A stretch of DNA of 10,580 bases from Candidatus Sulfotelmatobacter sp. (GTDB lineage Bacteria > Acidobacteriota > Terriglobia > Terriglobales > Acidobacteriaceae): the NCBI GenBank assembly GCA_030037515.1, contig JASHRE010000196.1:1-10580 (forward strand), given 5' to 3'. The position numbers and the translations under genes were made by a program. This document shows, in pieces, positions 6,686 to 10,580 of this stretch (its first letter is position 1; each line of letters opens with the position of its first letter). The notes under the pieces were generated by a model. That model did not search any database and was not told the origin of the DNA. It saw only the letters and a list, made by a program, of their open reading frames with translations.

Positions 6686-6691
6686 ATTGTA
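6686..6691 (-). promoter_or_regulatory. Possible leaderless -10 box (TACAAT) for the PstS-like gene
   Basis: On the minus strand TACAAT is followed by six bases and then an in-frame ATG at 6679. That spacing would put the transcription start at or next to the ATG. No Shine-Dalgarno precedes this ATG beyond an abutting AGG. No good -35 is seen. If right, the longer frame to 6703 is not translated. Confidence 0.35.
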
Positions 6692-6703
6692 ACCATCGGC
6701 CAT

Positions 6704-6996
6704 TGGTTGGTCCGGAGCTTCCCCGAGTAACGCAGTATCCCGCGTGGTCTAAAAAAGCAAGTTAATATAGTGTTACAAACCGTCGATCCCGCCGGAAGTA
6801 AAGCCTGCAACGCCCGGTTCGCCAAGGGCGCCCCGCAGTCCTGGCTGAGCCAAACCGGTTTCCAGGCGCTCTCTGCCCGTCCTCTCAGCGCGCTGTGCGT
6901 GAAAACCTTCGAGACCGCGAAAAAAAATCGTTGGCGACGTCTTTGTCTTTGGTCCAACCACTTGGTCGGGAACCATGCTGTCGATGCAAGTGGAAG
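6704..6996. other. Spacer between oxidoreductase and PstS-like gene
   Basis: These 293 nt lie between two minus-strand genes. The left end holds the region just upstream of the PstS-like gene, with an AT-rich stretch at about 6750-6776. The rest shows no clear terminator or repeat. A plus-strand frame from GTG at 6770 to 7039 has G/C-rich third positions in its first half, but it runs antisense into the oxidoreductase and resembles no family I know, so I do not call it a gene. Confidence 0.4.
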
Positions 6997-8154
6997 TCAG
7001 CTTTTGAACGGCCAGTTGATTTGGCCACCGCGCTGGTAGGCCAGATTTCCAATATGTCCGGCACGGGCGGCGGCGACGCCCGTTTCGACCGGCGCATTCG
7101 GCTCCTTCCGAGACTTGATGCAATCGAAAAAATTCTGCACGTGCGAGATCGTGCCATCGAGCGTGCTGTGTTCGGTGAGCACGGGATTTTCGTTGTGCGG
7201 CGCGTCCTCGCGAAACACTGTGAATCCGCCGCGATCGATTTTTAGTGTGGCCCCGGCGCCGCGAAATTCGAGGCCGCCATCATCGATCGAGGAATGCATC
7301 ATGCCTTCGTAGACCACGTCGAAGCCGGGATAGCGGAACGCGGCTTGAATCGTGTCTGGGCAGTCCCATTCTTCGAATATGTATCTGTCGGCGAGCATGT
7401 GGGCCTTTTGCGGCTGATCGGCCTTCATGGCCCAGTGGACGACGTCGATTCAGTGCGTGAATAAATCGGTCATGGCGCCGCCGCCGAAATTCCAGTACCA
7501 GCGCCAGCGATTGAATTTCTCGTCGCTGAAGGGCTGATCGGGCGCCGAACCCAGCCAGCGCTTCCAATCGAGCGCCTGCTGATCGAGCGGCTTGGCCGGC
7601 CAGTTGCGGCCGTAGTTCTGCCACCAGTAGGTGCGGACCTGCACCACCCGTCCGAGGCTCCCGCCCTGAATCAGATCGACGGCGTCGCGAAAATGCGTCC
7701 AGCTGCGCTGCTGCATGCCGCACTGCAGAATCTGTTTGCTGGAACGAACCGCGTGGGTGAGGGTCGCGCCTTCTTCGATCGTATGCGTGACCGGTTTTTC
7801 GAGATAGACATCCTTGCCCGCCTGGATCGCGTCTGCCGCCATGGCTAGGTGCCAATGATCGGGAGAAGCGATGATGACGGCGTCGATGTCTTTGTCGAGA
7901 ACTTCACGATAGTCGAGGTGAGTGGTCGCCAGACCGTTGGAGCGCTGCTGGATAGCGTCGCGATTGGGCCCATAGACGTCGCAGGCGGCGACGATCTCAT
8001 ACGCGCCCGCTTTGTCGGCGGCGTCGAGAAGGCCTTTCATGCGATGACCGGCGCCGAGGACTCCAACGCGAATGGTGTCATTTGCGCCGAAGACGCGGGT
8101 GGATGCGAGGGCGGTCAGTCCGGTCGTGACGAGGAAGCTGCGGCGAGTGAGCAT
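6997..8154 (-). pseudogene. Gfo/Idh/MocA-family oxidoreductase with Tat signal, interrupted by in-frame TGA
   Basis: NAD(P)-dependent sugar-type oxidoreductase family. Residues 3-8 (TRRSFL) begin a twin-arginine signal, so the product would be exported folded. The Rossmann domain has RVGVLGAGHRMKG (29-41), ASPDHWH (97-102) and the signature EKP at 119-121 with Lys120. The substrate domain carries GGGAMTDLFTH up to His234, then a TGA (7450-7452), then IDVVHW. The family motif reads THW-IDVVHW, so the TGA replaces a Trp codon and separates His234 from Asp237, both in the conserved active-site motif. The frame continues intact for about 150 codons in good family sequence (ISHVQNFFDCIKSRKEPNAP; GHIGNLAYQRG) to a TGA at 6997. 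The start ATG at 8154 has GGAGGG five bases upstream. The lesion looks very recent, or is a sequencing error. As read, the 234-residue product would be inactive. The substrate is unknown. Confidence 0.88.
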
Positions 8155-8278
8155 GTGGCCCTCCAGAGATTGGCAGTGATGGTATCAATTTCCGGGGAGG
8201 ATAAGGCAGCGATTTGAGAGGGCGCGGCTTCGGAGTGCACATGGTACAGGCGTCCCTACGGGCCTCGGCTCGATTTTT

Positions 8279-8313
8279 GAGTCTGGCCCGGCGCTGAAAG
8301 CGCCGGGCCACTC
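8279..8313. repeat. Strong REP-like hairpin, 11-bp stem
   Basis: GGCCCGGCGCT (8285-8295) and AGCGCCGGGCC (8299-8309) are perfect complements around GAA. GAGT (8279-8282) and ACTC (8310-8313) add four pairs with a two-base bulge. TTTTT lies just outside at 8274-8278; on the minus strand this follows the hairpin as AAAAA, so it does not make a terminator for either strand. It is more like a REP unit than a terminator. Confidence 0.6.
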
Positions 8314-8359
8314 TCAGGCACCCTCGCGGGGCGCAGCTTTTCGGCCCTGGCGGCTAACA

Positions 8360-8388
8360 CCGCTTCTCAATAGCGAGCCTGGAAGCGG
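8360..8388. repeat. Inverted repeat CCGCTTC / GAAGCGG
   Basis: Seven perfect pairs (8360-8366 with 8382-8388) around a 15-nt loop. The left arm overlaps the right arm of a smaller GCGG/CCGC hairpin (8350-8363), so the two folds exclude each other. It is part of the REP-like cluster. Confidence 0.45.
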
Positions 8389-8412
8389 CCCGAAAGGGCA
8401 GCTGTCCCCCAC

Positions 8413-8429
8413 CGCGGCCGAAAGCCGCG
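8413..8429. repeat. Palindrome CGCGGC-CGAAA-GCCGCG
   Basis: Six perfect pairs around CGAAA. It resembles the palindromes at 5049-5062 and 8289-8305 in both arms and centre, supporting a shared repeat family. It lies 22 nt upstream of the -10-like TAGAAT of the next gene, where a -35 would be expected nearby. Confidence 0.45.
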
Positions 8430-8450
8430 CCTTCAAGCGAAACCCGCTGA

Positions 8451-8456
8451 TAGAAT
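8451..8456 (+). promoter_or_regulatory. Possible leaderless -10 box (TAGAAT) for the membrane-protein gene
   Basis: TAGAAT is followed by seven bases and the ATG at 8464, so transcription would begin at or one base before the start codon. No Shine-Dalgarno sequence precedes the ATG (TCCCGGG), which agrees with a leaderless message. No clear -35 is visible. Confidence 0.42.
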
Positions 8457-8463
8457 TCCCGGG

Positions 8464-8982
8464 ATGGCGGCCCGCGCGATCAACCTCACAGCTCGGATTC
8501 TGTTTTTTCTCAGTGGTGTGGTTTCGCTCCTGCTCGCGGCTCTCTATACGTTGCTTCGCGGCACGGATCTGCCGAATCAGAGGGAATGGATCATCTTCGC
8601 GGTGGTTCTGGCATTGGTCGGTGCGGCCAGCGTGCTCGCGGCAATTTTTCCAGCTTCATGGACGTCGAGAATCTGCAGAGTCACGCATCAGTCTTCCCTG
8701 TTTTCTGTTCCCTTCCGAATGTTAGGCGTGTTCACGGTCGTTGCTTATGTTGTCACCGTTGGACTTTTCTTCACGCCGCACGATTGGGATCTGAGCCGGT
8801 TTCTGTGGATTTACTTGCTCTGTCCGGTGTACATCGTGAGGGAAACGTTCGATCCGCGGCCGAGGGAGATTTTTCTGATGCTTGCGCCGATCGATGCGGC
8901 GGTGTATGGGGCGATTGGAGCGGCAATCGGATTCCTGCTTTTGGCGTCCCGGAAGCCGGAGGCACCGCTTCTGCCCAAGTAG
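8464..8982 (+). CDS. Small polytopic membrane protein, unknown function
   Basis: A 172-residue hydrophobic protein that I do not assign to a family. Membrane helices are visible at about 9-31, 42-64, 85-104 and 137-161; a shorter hydrophobic stretch at about 112-125 (FLWIYLLCPVYIV) may be a fifth or a re-entrant segment. The loops are short and carry the charges (LRGTDLPNQREW; FFTPHDWDLSR; RETFDPRPRE). The C-terminus is a short Lys/Pro tail. There is no signal peptide cleavage motif, catalytic motif or metal site that I can see. The start ATG at 8464 lacks a Shine-Dalgarno but has a -10-like hexamer seven bases upstream, suggesting a leaderless message. It stands alone: the divergent neighbour is a broken oxidoreductase and the next gene, glgA, points toward it. 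Stop TAG. Confidence 0.8.
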   Translation: MAARAINLTARILFFLSGVVSLLLAALYTLLRGTDLPNQREWIIFAVVLALVGAASVLAAIFPASWTSRICRVTHQSSLFSVPFRMLGVFTVVAYVVTVGLFFTPHDWDLSRFLWIYLLCPVYIVRETFDPRPREIFLMLAPIDAAVYGAIGAAIGFLLLASRKPEAPLLPK

Positions 8983-9349
8983 AGCTTGCTATCGGCGAGG
9001 AGATTCGCCGCCCCATTGATTTGTGTTGAATGCCGGAGCGGCCTGCGCACAATGAATCTCCGATGGGCATCCGCGTCGGCAATTGCGCGTTGGCATTCCT
9101 GTCATCCTCAGCGGCGGTTGCCTCGCGCAGATGAACGGCGAGCCAGTCACGATCTCGCGGCTGCCCGGCAGGGCAGGCGTGAACGGATCGATATCCTATC
9201 GGGGCCGGAAGCCCGTCGGGGTTCGCTGCATGAGCACAGCGCTATTTTCTCCCCGGAAGTTTTCCTGACAAGCAGCAAAACAAGGGAAAGTTTGCAGCTT
9301 ATGACGGAGCGACACCCGATGCTTTTGTGCTGCCGGACGGCTCCGGCGC
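8983..9349. other. Spacer between convergent membrane-protein gene and glgA
   Basis: These 367 nt hold no gene I can support. Several short plus-strand frames exist; none combines a ribosome site with a recognisable family. The stretch at about 9255-9350 reads as protein-like sequence in one frame (KGKFAAYDGATPDAFVLPDG) but has a stop just upstream at 9231-9233 and runs antisense into glgA, so at most it is a remnant. A hairpin at 9332-9347 adjoins the glgA stop. Confidence 0.4.
9332..9347 (-). terminator. Hairpin just after glgA stop
   Basis: GCCGGA and TCCGGC pair perfectly over six bases around CGGC, two nt past the glgA stop on the minus strand. The sequence after it on that strand (AGCACAAAAG) has no T-tract, so intrinsic termination is doubtful. 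It could still act as a 3' stabilising stem. Confidence 0.3.
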
Positions 9350-10579
9350 TCATTCTTGCACCAGCACTTTTTCCGCCGTCGATTGCCCTGCTGCGCGCAG
9401 CTGCTTCACTTTCTCGTAGACTTTCCCATACTCGCGGGCGGAGGCGGTCCACGAAAAATCTTTGCCCATACCGTTGCGCATCAAGACTTGCCAGGAAGTC
9501 TGGTCGCGGAAGGCTTCGAGCGCTTCTTTGATCGTGCGCAGTAGCGATTCGCCGCTGTATTCGGTGAACTTGAAACCTGTGCCCTTGCCGGTTCGGGCGT
9601 TCCAGGGTTCGATGGTGTCGTCGAGGCCGCCGGTGGCGCGGACGATCGGAGCCGTGCCGTATTTCAGGCTGTAAATCTGATTCAGGCCGCAGGGTTCGTA
9701 GCGCGACGGCATGAGGAACATGTCGGCGCCGGCTTCGATCTTGTGCGCGAGCGCGTTGTCGTAAGCGACTTTGACGGCAATTTTGTGCGGGAATTGCTTG
9801 TTCAGACGCAGGAACATTTCTTCGTAGGCTTTGTCGCCGGTGCCGAGCGCGACGACGATCATCTCTTCGCGGGCCAGCCGGTCCATTATTTGCGCGATCA
9901 GATCGAATCCTTTTTGCGCGGCGAAGCGGGAAACGATGCCGATGACGGGCAACTCGGAATCGGCATTGGTTAGGCCAAAGGCCGCCAGCAGATCTTTCTT
10001 GCATTTGGCTTTGCCGGAAAGATCCTGCGGAGAATATTGGGCGACGATGAATTTATCGGTCTGCGGACTCCATTCCTCATAGTCGACCCCGTTCAAAATT
10101 CCTGTGACCGTGGCGGCGCGATCGTGCAACACGCCTTCGAGTCCGAATCCGTATTCGGCGGTCTGAATCTCCTGGCTGTATTTCCTGCTGACAGTGGTGA
10201 CGAAATCGGAGTAGACCAGAGCACCTTTCAGAAAGTTGACCTGGCCGAAAAATTCCATCTTTGTGATGGTGAACAGGTCCCAGGACAGCATGAGAAGGGG
10301 CAGCGTGTCGGGAGGAAAAAGACCCTGATACCCCATGTTGTGGATGGTGAACACCGTGCCGGTTTCGTGAAAGGCGGGATCCTCCGCGTAGGTGGTGCTG
10401 AGCAAGACCGGGACAAGCGCGGACTGCCAGTCGTGGCAGTGAAAGATTTGTGGAACTCCCAGAACCTTGGAGGCTTCCAGTACCGCCCGCGAGAACAGCG
10501 CAAAGCGCTCCGCGTTGTCGGGATAGTCGCCAGCCGCGGTTCCATAGAGAGCGTCGCGATCAAAAAATTCCGGATATTC
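9350..10579 (-). CDS. glgA: Glycogen synthase (GT5), N-terminus outside window
   Basis: ADP-glucose:alpha-1,4-glucan glucosyltransferase, the cytoplasmic chain-elongating step of glycogen synthesis. 409 codons plus a TGA stop are visible. The family usually has about 480 residues, so roughly 70-100 N-terminal residues, including the KTGGL nucleotide-sugar motif, lie beyond the right edge. Recognisable in order are DALYGTAAGDYPDNAERFALF (about 10500-10560, read on the minus strand), IFHCHDWQS (near 10425-10450), FTIHNMGYQG (near 10330), the second Rossmann domain with GIVSRFAAQKGFD (about 9900-9940, holding the conserved Arg and Lys), and PSRYEPCGLNQ (about 9680-9712), whose Glu and CGL loop match the GT5 acceptor/catalytic region. 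KYGTAPIVRATGGLDDTI follows. An in-frame TTG at 10405 is an internal Leu, not the start. The frame is open throughout. No other glg gene is in view. Confidence 0.96.
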   Translation of the reverse strand, partial: EYPEFFDRDALYGTAAGDYPDNAERFALFSRAVLEASKVLGVPQIFHCHDWQSALVPVLLSTTYAEDPAFHETGTVFTIHNMGYQGLFPPDTLPLLMLSWDLFTITKMEFFGQVNFLKGALVYSDFVTTVSRKYSQEIQTAEYGFGLEGVLHDRAATVTGILNGVDYEEWSPQTDKFIVAQYSPQDLSGKAKCKKDLLAAFGLTNADSELPVIGIVSRFAAQKGFDLIAQIMDRLAREEMIVVALGTGDKAYEEMFLRLNKQFPHKIAVKVAYDNALAHKIEAGADMFLMPSRYEPCGLNQIYSLKYGTAPIVRATGGLDDTIEPWNARTGKGTGFKFTEYSGESLLRTIKEALEAFRDQTSWQVLMRNGMGKDFSWTASAREYGKVYEKVKQLRAAGQSTAEKVLVQE

Positions 10580-10580
10580 G

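Larger units (their letters stand above)
8155..8463. other. Divergent spacer packed with REP-like palindromes
   Basis: These 309 nt lie between the divergent oxidoreductase and membrane-protein genes and hold no gene. From about 8270 to 8430 nearly everything can fold: an 11-bp stem at 8285-8309, GCGG/CCGC at 8350-8363, CCGCTTC (8360-8366) with GAAGCGG (8382-8388), and CGCGGC/GCCGCG at 8413-8429. The pattern is that of a compound REP-like element. The -10-like TAGAAT of the membrane-protein gene lies at the right end; the GGAGGG ribosome site of the oxidoreductase lies at the left. Confidence 0.55.

Noticed and set aside
6770..7039. Small plus-strand gene from GTG at 6770
   Set aside because: G/C-rich third positions in the first half are suggestive, but there is no ribosome site, no recognisable family, and the frame overlaps the conserved end of the oxidoreductase antisense.
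7450..7452. TGA as a selenocysteine or reassigned Trp codon
   Set aside because: Relatives have Trp, not Cys, at this place, and TGA is used as a normal stop by at least three genes here. I found no obvious SECIS-like need. Mutation or sequence error is simpler.
9147..10004. Minus-strand 285-codon frame within glgA
   Set aside because: Arg-rich out-of-frame shadow of glycogen synthase.
10405..10405. TTG at 10405 as the glgA start
   Set aside because: Conserved glycogen synthase sequence (DALYGTAAGDYPDN, HCHDWQ) continues upstream in the same frame to the window edge.

Overview
The window looks like a core chromosomal segment of an Acidobacteriota genome, probably class Terriglobia. I infer this from the S15 and PNPase sequences, the high G+C coding style, and intergenic spaces full of palindromic repeat units. 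It carries no phage, plasmid, transposase, CRISPR or tRNA signature. Every assignment is by recognition of motifs, not by a search.

Layout. Positions 133-1494 (minus) encode a zinc-ribbon, single-membrane-span protein with Sel1-like repeats, expressed divergently from the ribosome/RNA-decay pair. rpsO (1903-2169, plus; ribosomal protein S15) is followed by pnp (2601-4997, plus; polynucleotide phosphorylase). This is the widely conserved rpsO-pnp order, but here the genes are separated by 431 nt holding three copies of a hairpin-forming repeat; a fourth copy lies upstream of rpsO. A strong bidirectional terminator-like hairpin (5133-5155) separates pnp from the convergent gene at 5201-6679 (minus), an exported PstS-type phosphate-binding protein with an extra N-terminal domain. 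Upstream of that gene, on the same strand, is a Gfo/Idh/MocA-family oxidoreductase with a Tat signal (6997-8154), whose reading frame is broken by one in-frame TGA where the family has Trp. A spacer rich in REP-like palindromes (about 8270-8430) precedes a small polytopic membrane protein (8464-8982, plus). The window ends inside glgA, glycogen synthase (9350-10579, minus, N-terminus missing).

How the genes relate. rpsO and pnp form the only clear functional unit (translation and RNA turnover; S15 classically controls its own mRNA). The others are single genes with mixed orientation: phosphate capture, a sugar-type oxidoreductase, glycogen synthesis and two poorly characterised envelope proteins. 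I see no coordinated accessory or defence system. The points most worth a second look are the TGA interruption, the four-copy hairpin repeat around rpsO, an rpsO start codon placed in a hairpin loop, two genes with -10-like hexamers spaced for leaderless transcripts, and the PstS fusion.
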